DNA of 64,000 nt, taken from assembly GCA_963989385.1 (NCBI GenBank), contig OZ022508.1, positions 49,267,087 through 49,331,086 of the forward strand, read 5' to 3'. This stretch comes from Ctena decussata. Taxonomy: Eukaryota; Mollusca; Bivalvia; Lucinida; Lucinidae. This document shows, one piece after another, positions 23,101 to 29,379 of the stretch; position 1 is the stretch's first letter, and every line of letters begins with the position of its first letter. A model generated the notes under the pieces. It did no database searches, was not told the DNA's origin, and was given only the letters and a program-made list of their open reading frames with translations. A program made the position numbers and the translations under genes.

Positions 23101-25525
23101 AAACATCCATTTCGGACGCCGACGCCGACGCCGACGCGGACGCGGACGCCAGGGTGACAACAATAGCTCTTCCTGAACTTTCGTTCAGGCGAGCTAAAAA
23201 CTGATGTCCCCCCACCAGCCCATTTTTCATCCCCTCTAATGAATTAAAAGCCTGAAAAAGTAAAATATCTAGTCAAGTTTGGAGAAAATCCATCCACCGA
23301 TTCTAAAGATATCCTACATAGATGACTATGACCTTGAAAATGAGGTCAAGGTCACCAAAATCTAATCACCGCTTAAACTTGTCCCAATGATGTATCCATG
23401 AAAGTTTGGTGAAATTCCATCCATTGGTTCAGGAGATAGAGTGGGTACAAGAAATTGTCATGTAAGTCCTCCAGTGACCTTGAAAAATGAGGTCAAGGTC
23501 ACCAAAATCTAATCAGCTCTTAAACTTGTCCCAGTGATGTAGCCCTGCAAGTTGGTGAAATTGCATCCATTGGTTCAGGAGATATAGTGGGTACAAGAAA
23601 CTGTCATCTAAGTCCTCCAGTGACCTTGAAAATGAGGTCAAGGGCACCAAAATCTAATGAGCTCTTAAACTTGCCCCAGTGATGTATCCATGCAAGTTTG
23701 GAGAAATTCCATTCATTGGTTCAGGAGATATAGTGGGTACAAGAAATTGTCATGTAAGTCCTCCAGTGACCTTGAAAATGAGGTCAAGGTCACCAAAACC
23801 TAATCAGCTATTAAACTTGTCCCAATAATGTATCCATGCAAGTTCGGAGAGATTCCATCCATTGGTTCAGGAGATATAGTGGATGCAAGAAATTGTCATC
23901 TAAGTCCTCCAGTGACCTTGAAAATGAGGTCAAGGTCACCCAAACCTAATCACCTCTTAAACTTGTCCCAATGATGTATCCATGCCAGTTTGGTGAAATT
24001 CCATTCATTGGTTCAGGAGATATAGTGGGTACAAGAAATTGTCCTCTAAGTCCTCCAGTGACCTTGAAAATGAGGTCAAGGTCACCAAAATCTAAACAGC
24101 TCTTACACATGTCCCAATAATGTATCTTTGCAAGTTTGGTGAAATTCCATCAATTGGTTCAAGAGATATCGCACACGCAAGAAATCTGTCACGCCGACGC
24201 TGACGCCAACGCCCGGGATCCGCACTGAAAACAATATGTCCCCCCTCACCTTTGGTGAGGGGACATAAATATTTCATAGAATGTGTCGCCTGTCTGCCCA
24301 TTGTCATAGAAAAATACCTAAGCCAGAAAAATTCTGTGGGGTCCGGTATCTTGCCTGGCTAAGTCGACATATTCACCATGAAAATAAAGGTCCTCAAAAT
24401 CGAATCAAGTGTGGTCAAAATCTGTAAATAGGCTCAAATTGTACATCCCAGTTATTTGTGCAGAAAATTTATAAGCCTAAGTCCTGCTGAGACTTTGAAA
24501 ATTGGAACAAGGTCATATCCACACAGAACAAGTGCAAAATCTACCCATTGGTTCAATGGATATGGTGCACAAAGATTGTTTTCAGGGAAAAGGTCCTCCT
24601 GTGACCCTTGAAAAGTCGCAAAAACCATAATAGACTTTTGCCTTGTTGGAATGATATAATCACGCAAGTCTGATGAAAATCTACCCACCGGATCAAGAGA
24701 TAGTACGAGCTCTGATCTTGAAAATGAAGTCAAGGTGAGCTCCCTGTGTCATGTCCAAATGATATACCCAGACAAGTTTAGTGAAAATCTGTTCTAAGAA
24801 GGACCTGAACTGTAAAATTTTGTTGTGGGCATGACAGATTTTGGTCAGCTAGATTATCTCTTGAACCGGTGGAAGAATCAAGATAACTCCTGAACAGAAT
24901 ATGAATCAATTGTATGGCACGTATAAGTGGCAAGCAAACAAAGACTGCCAGCCTCTCATCCACTTCACTTTGGCTAATTATCCAGAAAAAGAAACTACTC
25001 TACAAACAATTTCCTGAACTTCAGAAATTTAGATATATGGGTCAAATGAGTTTTCTAACAAAAAGTGGTATATATATGGGTAAAATGAGTCTTCTAACAA
25101 AATGTGATATGGCCTATTTCAGTTTCTTCTACATCTCATAAAACAATAAATCCCTGATCAAGCATTTGAAACCGAGTTGTCAAGGCTTTTGTCAGCCCAC
25201 AATAAACAATGGAGCAAATACCCGAAGAGGACTATGTCTCCCTGGGACAAATTTGGGACAAATGGAATATTAATGGTTTTAGGTGTCCCAACGATTAAGC
25301 ACATTAGAGAAATGCCAATGTCCTGCTTCTGCCAATCCCAGGGGAGACAAATACAACATACCAGGTTTTCATCCTCAGATTCCTCATCTGTCTCTTCTCC
25401 ATCAGAGGACACTGAACTTCGCCGCCAAAACACCCGCTTGATGTAGCGGTCATAGATCTTGTAGAGGACGTAGCTGCCGATGCCAAAACTGATCCCCAGA
25501 ACACAAAGAACTCCAGCTGCCTTTA
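1948..25525 (-). CDS. OTULIN-like: OTULIN/OTULINL-family OTU deubiquitinase with transmembrane anchor (six joined exons)
   Basis: Join, in transcript order: 25525-25362, 11383-9757, 5725-5445, 4140-3859, 3000-2728, 2121-1948 (minus strand). All junctions are AG/GT and all phases agree, giving 933 codons plus TGA when one base comes from an upstream exon. In order: transmembrane segment (about residues 3-22), basic then acidic juxtamembrane stretch (to 55), acidic Ser-rich linker (56-690), and OTU domain of the FAM105 family from about 670 to the end. Visible triad: Cys714 in RGDNYC, His927 and Asn929 in RHYN. Human OTULIN (about 350 aa) hydrolyses linear Met1-linked ubiquitin and restrains NF-kB signalling; OTULINL is ER-anchored and catalytically dead. 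This protein has the anchor of the latter and the triad of the former. Linear-ubiquitin activity is inferred from family membership only. The start codon is not inside these six exons if the anchor is used; see the entry at 49160-49361. Confidence 0.9.
2122..2727 (-). other. Intron 6 of the OTULIN-like gene
   Basis: AT-rich, GT-AG intron of 606 bp. I see no repeat family or conserved element in it. Confidence 0.85.
2728..3000 (-). CDS. OTULIN-like: Central OTU-domain exon
   Basis: 273 nt, 91 codons, phase 0 at both ends. Acceptor CTTATTTCAG|TTCGAAGAAC at 3001/3000; donor GAACAG|GTAAAT at 2728/2727. Conserved family stretches are VKLLMLLKAIDLHKD, FVWLMFARDTSE and NHLNPVGDSGGLEQ. Human OTULIN has close equivalents (VKFLMLNRAIELY, LLFARDTSND, NHLNQVGHTGGLEQ). 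The frame is set by splicing; no start codon is needed here. Confidence 0.93.
3001..3858 (-). other. Intron 5 of the OTULIN-like gene
   Basis: 858-bp GT-AG intron. It contains a damaged family A MITE (about 3476-3650); the rest is unremarkable. Open frames on both strands here are chance. Confidence 0.85.
3476..3650. mobile_element. Family A MITE, 3' truncated
   Basis: Has the family A left arm (GCAGAC-like stretch, TTTACATCTGCAAATTTTAAAG, GAATTCAAAGACTAGAGGGC) and the hairpin GTGGCTCATTATGAGCCAC, but the right outer arm is missing. Confidence 0.6.
3859..4140 (-). CDS. OTULIN-like: Catalytic-cysteine exon of the OTU domain
   Basis: 282 nt, 94 codons, phase 0 at both ends. Acceptor TTTTTTCAG|GCTTAC at 4141/4140; donor TACAAAG|GTAATT at 3859/3858. 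It contains RQIRGDNYCAIRGTVFQ, the OTULIN catalytic loop, with the nucleophile Cys encoded by TGT at 4074-4072. In human OTULINL this Cys is replaced, so its presence here argues for an active enzyme. The remainder aligns by eye with the helical region following the active site in the family (PFTNLSS, LPYTQKTLLKVMKKC). Confidence 0.93.
4354..4470. mobile_element. Palindromic element in intron 4
   Basis: Long inverted repeat: GAAGTGTAAACTACATTGGG (4364-) pairs with CCCAATGTAGTTTACACTTC (-4456), with CCCCGAAGGGG at the centre. The left outer flank GATAAGAAGGGG at about 4307 resembles family C ends, so it may have inserted in, or recombined with, such an element. Confidence 0.6.
4752..4925. mobile_element. 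Family C MITE, diverged
   Basis: AGGAATAATTTTCCTTATTT, ATGTTGAGACCCCTCATTGG and the reverse arm GACAGTTCTAACAAGTGGTCAC match the family C reference copy at 8103-8305. Confidence 0.6.
5262..5350. mobile_element. Half copy of family A MITE
   Basis: TATGAGCCATCTCATCTAGA, CTATGCTGTTTGCCAATTTC and a terminal GGTGCTTTAAG represent only the right half of family A. Confidence 0.45.
5445..5725 (-). CDS. OTULIN-like: Linker end and start of the OTU domain, OTULIN-like gene
   Basis: 281 nt. Acceptor TGTCTATAG|GTAGTACC at 5726/5725, donor AAGAAG|GTTTGT at 5445/5444. The first two bases complete a Gly codon with the G ending the previous exon; the exon ends in phase 0. The first two thirds are Gln/Glu/Ser/Thr-rich low-complexity linker. 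The last part, SLTEYAEREWRGNTPRAEL, is the hallmark N-terminal helix of the FAM105 OTU fold; EWRGNT is shared with human OTULIN. The intron just upstream carries a 2.25-kb Helitron-like element starting only about 46 bp before this acceptor. Confidence 0.92.
5772..8025. mobile_element. Helitron-like (pearl-type) non-autonomous element with tandem core
   Basis: The left end AACAAGTAGCCCAAAGGGC with GCTCACCTGAG and the right end GCTCAGGTGAGCTAAAAA form inverted termini. The interior has about 160-bp related units (AAGGGCAGCTAACTCCGTAG...) around a 145-bp array (6396-7400), then a GCACGGACGGACG tract at 7950-7965 and a terminal hairpin (7987-8019). This architecture of core array, ACGG tract and 3' hairpin followed by CTAA is that of bivalve pearl/Helitron-like elements. 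No transposase is encoded. Confidence 0.7.
6396..7400. repeat. 145-bp tandem array with TGACCTTGACC motif
   Basis: The motif TGACCTTGACCTTGGG recurs at 6541, 6686, 6831, 6976, 7121 and (one change) 7266, exactly every 145 bp. Each unit also has CTCGAGATATTGTCATGCCC and TTTTTCTAAAAATAGCCAC. The complementary strand of each unit reads AGGTCAAGGTCA. Confidence 0.95.
8103..8305. mobile_element. Family C MITE, full-length reference copy
   Basis: Terminal inverted repeats CAGAGCTCCAGATAAGA and TATCTGGAGCTCTG, then GATAATT.. and an inner hairpin TTGTGACCCCTCATTAGAAC / GGTTCTATTGAGGGGTCACAA. About 200 bp and non-coding. Confidence 0.75.
9650..9730. mobile_element. Half copy of family A MITE
   Basis: GTGGCTCATTACAAGCC, CTCATCTGCATCTATGCTG and TTTTAGGTGTTTAAG match the right half of family A. 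It ends 27 bases before the acidic-linker exon. Confidence 0.45.
9757..11383 (-). CDS. OTULIN-like: Large acidic linker exon of the OTULIN-like gene
   Basis: 1627 nt, the largest open frame in the window. The acceptor TTTCTTTACAG|GAAGCAGATG is at 11384/11383; the donor CTAG|GTAATG is at 9757/9756. It starts in phase 0, matching the transmembrane exon, and ends in phase 1, matching the next exon. It encodes 542 residues rich in Ser, Asp and Glu with few hydrophobics, so it is probably intrinsically disordered. Visible local features are a Pro-rich LTPPPEDELSSPGPP segment near exon residue 220, a small Cys cluster (CSNCDTC) near 410, and near the end a cluster DLSWDLDNILDMLYSE that could be a short interaction helix. 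I recognise no folded domain. Vertebrate family members have no linker of this length. An internal ATG at 11365 (MGNEHS) could start a shorter form. Confidence 0.85.
11489..11573. repeat. Inverted repeat
   Basis: CTTCCAAAACGACCCAAAAA and TTTTTTAAATTGTTTTGGAAG frame a perfect inner palindrome, AATCTAGATCCATCTTATAAGATGGATCTAGATT (described as 17-bp arms meeting at 11530). Confidence 0.75.
11739..11752. repeat. Target-site duplication, left
   Basis: TAGGAGCCTCAGGG, identical to 12007-12020, flanking the SINE. Confidence 0.85.
11753..12006 (-). mobile_element. tRNA-derived SINE with 14-bp target duplication
   Basis: Minus orientation: a tRNA-like head with box A-like TAGCACATTCGGTAGG (about 11996-11981) and a box B match GGTTCGATACC (11951-11941), then a body and an AAC-rich tail (11753-11772). 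It is flanked by identical TAGGAGCCTCAGGG at 11739-11752 and 12007-12020, a target-site duplication typical of LINE-driven retroposition. A second copy lies at 50509-50768. Confidence 0.85.
12007..12020. repeat. Target-site duplication, right
   Basis: TAGGAGCCTCAGGG, identical to 11739-11752. Confidence 0.85.
12120..12178. repeat. Hairpin
   Basis: GGGCCTGAAGATTCCACAGGCAC pairs with GTGCCTGTGGAAACTTCAGGGCCC (arms of about 22 bp with one mismatch and a short loop). Confidence 0.7.
12885..12966. mobile_element. Family B hairpin core
   Basis: CCAGACTGCTCCTAAGGAGCAGTCTG (two 11-13-bp arms) followed by ATCTACACTGTTTGCTCGAG, the family B core; outer ends not preserved. Confidence 0.6.
13290..13510. 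repeat. T-rich low-complexity stretch with direct repeat
   Basis: Long pyrimidine-rich runs, with TTCCCATCACTGGCCTG occurring at about 13279 and 13410. Open frames here encode only Phe/Leu/Ser-rich chance peptides. Confidence 0.6.
13719..13790. mobile_element. Diverged family B hairpin
   Basis: GATCAGATTGTTCCAGAAGGAACAGTCTC resembles the family B core arms; no termini seen. Confidence 0.45.
14200..15375. repeat. Minisatellite, about 23-bp unit
   Basis: Roughly fifty degenerate copies of GAATGATCACTGACAGATGTAAA. Units vary from 18 to 24 bp and include several with deletions, so the array is old. The unit contains the palindrome TGATCA. Confidence 0.9.
15380..18080. other. Mostly unassigned intronic DNA
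   Basis: AT-rich. Apart from family B hairpins near 16055-16310, I see no gene, repeat array or element. Short open frames (for example 16580-16774) lack splice signals or family resemblance. Confidence 0.6.
16200..16305. mobile_element. Family B hairpin core, well preserved
   Basis: GACCCAGATCAGACTGCTCC, AAGGGAGCAGTCTGATCAGG and GTCTACACTGTTTGCC form two long arms. A half copy lies just upstream at about 16065-16105. Confidence 0.6.
18088..18289. mobile_element. Family A MITE
   Basis: AAGCCCCAAAAATGAAAATAG start, hairpin GAGGTGGCTCAAAATGAGCC, CTGTTTGCCCTCTAG and the long right arm ending GTCATCTGCTTTAAGGTGC. Confidence 0.7.
18664..18736. mobile_element. Diverged family B hairpin
   Basis: AACATTGTAGACCAAAATCAG and GATCTTCATCTACACTG are the family B arms around CTGCTCCAATGGAGCACTC. 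Confidence 0.5.
18932..19138. mobile_element. Family A MITE with intact left TTAA-CCC end
   Basis: Left end TTAACCCTTAAAGCACCAAA, hairpin GATGAGGTGGCTCATCATGA and its complement, right end CTTTTTGGCGCATTAAGG. One of the best copies for defining the family's piggyBac-like end. Confidence 0.8.
20031..21112. mobile_element. GC-rich TIR DNA element, non-coding
   Basis: Ends AAGCCTATTTCACATCAGCC and GGCTAATGTGAAACAGGCTT are inverted repeats with 2 mismatches in 20, flanked by TTA on both sides. The interior is markedly GC-richer than its surroundings and full of CGTACG, GCCGTACGG and GCGGCCGC-like motifs in both orientations. A TTA target would suit PIF/Harbinger, but there is no transposase and the class is inference. 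Confidence 0.65.
21160..21260. mobile_element. Family B hairpin, diverged
   Basis: CAGTGCAGACCCAGATCAGA and TCTGATCAGGGTCTATGCTG arms around AGCTTCCAAAGGAG; it starts within 60 bases of the TIR element above. Confidence 0.55.
21575..21819. mobile_element. Palindromic MITE (family D)
   Basis: Ends TTAAGGTGTATGGATATAG and CACCCATTTACCTTAA. Contains CTTTTAAAGGAAAGAATTTG, one arm of the family hairpin; the second arm is partly lost. Family D consensus: TTAAGGTG.ATGG.TACACTT at both ends, hairpin GGAAAGAATTTGCTCCTA / TAGGAGCAAATTCTTTCC. Confidence 0.65.
21879..22002. repeat. Inverted repeat element
   Basis: GAGTATGCTCTTAGCCCAGC, CAGAAACAAGTTTCAATTTTC and GAAACTTTGTTTCTG pair as a nested hairpin with the right end GTCCGGAGCTGGACTAAG. 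GAGTATGCTCTTAGC then recurs as a direct copy at the right. Confidence 0.55.
23031..23200. mobile_element. Short Helitron-like element (family H-s)
   Basis: Left end AACAAGACCTGTC.. with ATAGCTCGCCTG; a GCCGAC-repeat tract at 23117-23150; right end hairpin CCTGAACTTTCGTTCAGG followed by CGAGCTAAAAA. A hairpin closely followed by CTAA is the Helitron 3' signature. Sister copies at 46322-46504 and 60297-60453. Confidence 0.75.
23202..24269. mobile_element. Tandem-core element with GTCCCC ends
   Basis: Begins TGATGTCCCCCCACC and ends with the hairpin CCCCTCACCTTTGGTGAGGGG then ACATAAA. It directly abuts the short Helitron-like element at 23200. The core is the 146-bp array below; a GCCGACGCTGACGCC tract precedes the 3' hairpin, as in related elements. 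Confidence 0.65.
23325..24170. repeat. 146-bp tandem array with paired half-sites
   Basis: CCTCCAGTGACCTTG recurs at 23468, 23614, 23760, 23906 and 24052, exactly 146 bp apart. Each unit has TGACCTTGAAAATGAGG followed by TCAAGGTCA, so an extended half-site and its inverse copy eight bases apart. Older, diverged units continue to about 24800. Confidence 0.95.
24330..24960. repeat. Degenerate tandem-repeat remnants
   Basis: Phrases such as GTGACCCTTGAAAAGTCGCA, GAAAATCTACCCACCGG and CTTGAAAATGAAGTCAAGG recur with many changes at roughly 150-bp spacing: a decayed relative of the array at 23325-24170. Confidence 0.5.
25362..25525 (-). CDS. OTULIN-like: Transmembrane-anchor exon of the OTULIN-like gene
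   Basis: 164 nt. Acceptor is ATTTTCAG|TAAAGG at 25526/25525 and donor is CCTG|GTATGT at 25362/25361. It begins with two bases of a split codon and ends in phase 0. It encodes a hydrophobic run of about 20 residues (AAGVLCVLGISFGIGSYVLY), then KIYDRYIKRVFWRR, then an acidic DGEETDEESEDENL. A basic flank after a single hydrophobic helix suggests the bulk of the protein, including the OTU domain, faces the cytosol (positive-inside rule). Human OTULINL also has an N-terminal membrane segment just before its OTU part, so the anchor is not foreign to the family. Confidence 0.85.
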
Positions 25526-25687
25526 CTGAAAATGATAAGATGAGAAAATTATAACATTGTATCAATTTCTTTCAATGGGTTATCATTCTGAGCCCAGGGC
25601 TGGTCTTAGTATGCACAGTTGGTATATATGACCCACAACGAATGGGCTTCCTAATGACATGGACCATTTAAATTCTCAGTTTCAGGC

Positions 25688-25846
25688 CTAGCACCTAAAA
25701 CTGCAAGATTTATCCAGATGAGGTAGCTCACGCCGAGCTGTCTCATCTACACTGTTTGCTTTATTATATAATTTGAATGAAACATTATTTTAAATTTTGC
25801 AGACATAAATTTTGTCTTCTGCCTTTTTTTGGTGCTTTAAGAATTT
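25688..25846. mobile_element. Family A MITE, shortened
   Basis: AGCACCTAAAACTGCAAG left, GATGAGGTAGCTCACGCCG hairpin, CATCTACACTGTTTGC, right arm TTTGCAGACATAAATTTTG ending GGTGCTTTAAG. Confidence 0.6.
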
Positions 25847-25919
25847 GACGCGAAGTCCGGCATATTATCCCTGAAAACATTTCTTCATAATTTTCCCTGG
25901 ATTTTTATACAGATTATAC

Positions 25920-26108
25920 AACACACCGGGTAGGCGGCAATCGAAAACACTCATGCAGTCGACGAACGCGGATCATAAACCATTAGAAACAGCATTTTCG
26001 ATTGCAAATTGTCGCCAATTTGCAATCGAAAACGCTGTTTCTAACGGTTTTTGATCCACGTTAATCGACTGCAAAGAGAGTTTTTGATTGCCACCTACCC
26101 ATTGTGTA
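25920..26108. mobile_element. Long palindromic element
   Basis: Ends ACACACCGGGTAGGCGGCAA and TTGCCACCTACCCATTGTGT-like; inner arms TTAGAAACAGCATTTTCGAT and ATCGAAAACGCTGTTTCTAA around GCAAATTGTCGCCAATTTGC. Nearly the whole 189 bp can fold on itself; non-coding. Confidence 0.75.
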
Positions 26109-26109
26109 C

Positions 26110-27425
26110 AAGAGCAAACAGAAAAGACCCAAACCGGCTTGGAGAATTCTGATCAGGGTCAGCACTATCTTCTTTCAGATCATACTTGTCCAAATTTAAA
26201 GATGGATCCATTTCAGAAATGTTTGATGTGTTTAATTGCTACCAAGATAACAGAGCCTTCTTTGAGGATATGCATTTTCCAAGACTGTATTTAACGAAAA
26301 AAAAAAAAACAATTCTGTGGCATAGAGGGGTTTCAATTTTGGCAATTATGACAATTCCAAAGGATGAAAGTATTCAAGCAACTGTACACTCCTGCAAAAC
26401 ATGTGTAGACCTATTTTCCCTGGAGCTTAGTCAATTAATGCATTTTAATCTCAAATTCTATCAAAAACTGTTTTAGCCACAGCTTGATGAGGTTTGAATT
26501 ACATAAACCATATTAAAATTCAAAAACTAAAACATATGCATGGTCACACCATATTAATGGATATGTGACCTGTGCATGTCAACACCCACCTTTGCACATA
26601 GGAAGCAAAGTCAGGGTAAGTGAAGTTTCGTTTAAAAGGCGGTATATCTATACATCTCAGTCAGTGTTCCCATTCACGTAGAATTGTGCGTGAATCACGC
26701 GGAAATCATTCTAATCACGCATAAATTTTGGGGCAAGAACGTGCATTCACGCGCATATGTTTCTATCAAAAATATAAAAAATCATCATTTTTCTTCATTC
26801 TATTGCGAGTTTGCCAGGACAGATGATTTTTGTAGCCGAGAAGAGAGTCAGAAGTCGCTGTTTTGATCTGAAATGCGGGCCGTAGTAAGATACCATGCTT
26901 TCATTCAAGTCCGTCAGATCCATTCTACGGCCAATCAAATTCATTATTGGAAAACACTACCACTAATCGGCTGCATGAATATTAATGACATGTGCGGTCA
27001 TGTTGCGTACTAGAACTGTCATAATGGCCGACTGAATTTATCCGTATTTTTGCGTTTATTTTCGCTGTTTCTGTTTGGAAACGGCACTTTCTATTTTTCA
27101 TTTGGAAAGGAATCCATCAAATGATTAATATTGGATAAAACGAGGACTGGAAAAAGGCATGACAGCCGTTTTCTTCGTTTATTCAGGCTTCAATTGGAAA
27201 CACATCGGCACTTTGGTGTTTGTAAAAGAAGCGGACCAAGGGTTCCGGGTCATTTCGGCCCATGTCCATTTCGGCCCATAACTTTTTCGAGATAAAAAGT
27301 CATACCCGTAAATTTTACTTCATACCCGCAAATTTTATAGATAGGGGGTATAAAAACCTCAGTTTAAAATTTGAGTGGGGACACTGCTCAGTATTTCTTT
27401 TCTTGTGGCAAAGTTTAAATGAGCA
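26110..27425. other. No gene seen
   Basis: AT-rich DNA. A CATTTCGGCCCAT short direct repeat occurs near 27250-27282 and several CACGCG-type words near 26680-26760. Nothing coding is supported. Confidence 0.5.
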
Positions 27426-27426
27426 G

Positions 27427-27648
27427 CATGACAAAAACAACAAAATGGCATGACTCCATAACTGGAAGATTCAGATCAGCCTGGGCATCTGCCCAGTCTG
27501 ATCAGAGTCTTCGCTGTCTGCATGGAGGTAGCTTAGATTGTTAGCTACACTTAAAGTGCACATCGAAAACTCTGATCAGACTGGGCAGATGCCCAGGCTG
27601 ATCTGAGTCTATTCCTAGCGCACATGCCACTTTGTTAGTTTTGTCATG
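27427..27648. mobile_element. Palindromic MITE (family E)
   Basis: Ends CATGACAAAAACAACAAAATG and CACTTTGTTAGTTTTGTCATG. Inner hairpins GCCTGGGCATCTGCCCAG and CTGGGCAGATGCCCAGGC occur once near each end. Sister copy at 60730-60950. Confidence 0.75.
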
Positions 27649-27904
27649 GTGAGGCTAATTAAAATTCCTTGTATATTTCCTTTCTAATTAATATACTGTG
27701 ACACCTAACATGTAATAGTTACACAAAGAATTAATTATAAAATCTTTATGCAAAAAATGTAACAGATGTTCAACCCAACAATGTGAAGTTTATTTCCCTG
27801 TTTTAAAACAATGGCTTATTTTTACATATTGTCATCGTACCATATCAAATATCTGGTTCACAATTTGTCTTGGAAGTTGATAGCAGAGCAGAACCAAATC
27901 ATTT

Positions 27905-28009
27905 CATTTAAATCAATCAATCAATCAAACAGTTAATCAATAAATCAATCAATCAATCAATTGATTAATTGACTTATCCCGATTGCTTGATTGATAGATC
28001 GATTGATCG

Positions 28010-28043
<34 letters not shown>

Positions 28044-28055
28044 TAATCAATCCAC
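27905..28055. repeat. (TCAA)n microsatellite with internal inversion
   Basis: AATC/TCAA units on the left, TTGATTGA-type units in the middle (27960-28005), then AATC units again, making the tract self-complementary. Confidence 0.9.
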
Positions 28056-28207
28056 TGTTGTAATTTATTAATATTTCTTCCCAGGAGGCTCAGCAGAACA
28101 AATTCATAAAGATGGACCTCCTTGCTAGGAATCTGTCTGTGCCCCAGACTGTCCTCTCCAATTTGAAGAGATGACAATTTTAACTGATCAATCACTAGGG
28201 TCAAGTC

Positions 28208-28390
28208 AGGTAAATTCGGACGGCAGGTAAATTCGGACAGTGACATTGTTTCCTTTATTATCAGTTATTTGGAATTAAAACAAAATTAAGTAAGCAAACT
28301 GTGAAAATCCTGATGAGATGGCTCTTTTTGAGCCGTCTCATCTGGATTTTCACTGTTTACAATGGTATGTCCGAATTTACACGCTGTCCA
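28208..28390. mobile_element. Palindromic element with GTAAATTCGGACAG ends
   Basis: GTAAATTCGGACAGTG (28228-) faces GTCCGAATTTAC (-28380). The core GATGAGATGGCTCTTTTTGA with its complement resembles the family A core but the ends differ, so it may be a chimera or a different family using the same core. The left end AGGTAAATTCGGAC is doubled. Confidence 0.55.
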
Positions 28391-28838
28391 AAGTTTCCCG
28401 ACTCGACCCTAATTTTTAAATATTAATAAGTTACCATATCAATCCTAATAAATTCCCCAGCTCTAATACTTTGATGAGCCTTCAGAAAATTTAGATAAGA
28501 TTTCATCCCAAATCTTATCTATCATCCTACTACCACTGAAGCGGGACACCCTACTAGGTATGGTGACGGTACAGATAAGGATCTGGTCTGTACCATATGG
28601 AACAATCTAACAGCATTAATTGGCCAATATCAAAGGTGAGGTTGATTCAAATTTTCTCTTTTTCTTTTTTTTTCCTTTTTTTTTTTGAAGAAGAAAAAAA
28701 GGAGAAGATAAGAATCATCTAATATTTCCAAGAAACAATTGTGATAATATATAGACTGGCGTAGACTGGTTTGCAGTTACTCTCAGGACGCATAATGCAG
28801 AGGTTGTTGGTTTGAGCTTAGTTCAGGTTTTGATTTCT

Positions 28839-29038
28839 TTAACACTGAATGCACCAACAAAGCAGATGACAAAATTTACAAAATTTTCAAAAAAATGTTT
28901 TGATCAACCTCTTTCATACTGAAAATTCAAAGACTAAGACGACAAACATTGTAGATCCAGATGAGGAGTCTCAAGTTGAGCCACCTAATCTGGATCTACC
29001 CTGTTTGGAAATCTAACGTCTGGCCCTCTAAGAGTTAA
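28839..29038. mobile_element. Family A MITE bounded by TTAA
   Basis: TTAACACTGAATGCACCAAC at the left, AAAGCAGATGACAAAATTTAC, hairpin GATGAGGAGTCTCAAGTTGAG, and GGCCCTCTAAGAGTTAA at the right. TTAA is present at both borders. Confidence 0.7.
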
Positions 29039-29158
29039 TTCTGATCTTATTATCATTACAGAGCCTACACAACTGAAATGCTGTAGAAAGGGCTGTAAAA
29101 GCCCAAGTTATCTGTGTGAGGACCACCTTAGCATTACATCTGGTGCCAAAAGTCTGGA

Positions 29159-29379
29159 TACCGTAATGACCCTAAAATTTCGGAGAGCAAAAAGTTGGAC
29201 AATTATTGTTTGAAAATTCTTAGAAAGTGGATTTTACAAACATTAATGCATCCAAATGATGCTTAGTGAATGGCAAATGTTGTAGACCCTGATCAAACTG
29301 TTCCTTCAGGAGCAGTTTGATCTGGGTCTACAGTGTTTGCTCAGACCTGACTGTCCGAATATTTAGGGTCATTACGGTA
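29159..29379. mobile_element. Family B MITE, full-length reference copy
   Basis: Terminal inverted repeats TACCGTAATGACCCTAAA and TTTAGGGTCATTACGGTA are perfect 18-mers. Inner arms GTAGACCCTGATCAAACTG and CAGTTTGATCTGGGTCTAC meet at TTCCTTCAGGAG. 221 bp with TA at each tip. Confidence 0.85.

Larger units (their letters stand above)
11384..25361 (-). other. Intron 2 of the OTULIN-like gene (14 kb)
   Basis: GT-AG intron joining the transmembrane exon to the acidic exon in phase 0. It holds a SINE, a 1.2-kb minisatellite, MITEs, a GC-rich TIR element, two Helitron-like elements and stretches with no recognisable content (12200-12880, 15380-16190, 16310-18080, 19140-20030, 22010-23030). Confidence 0.8.
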
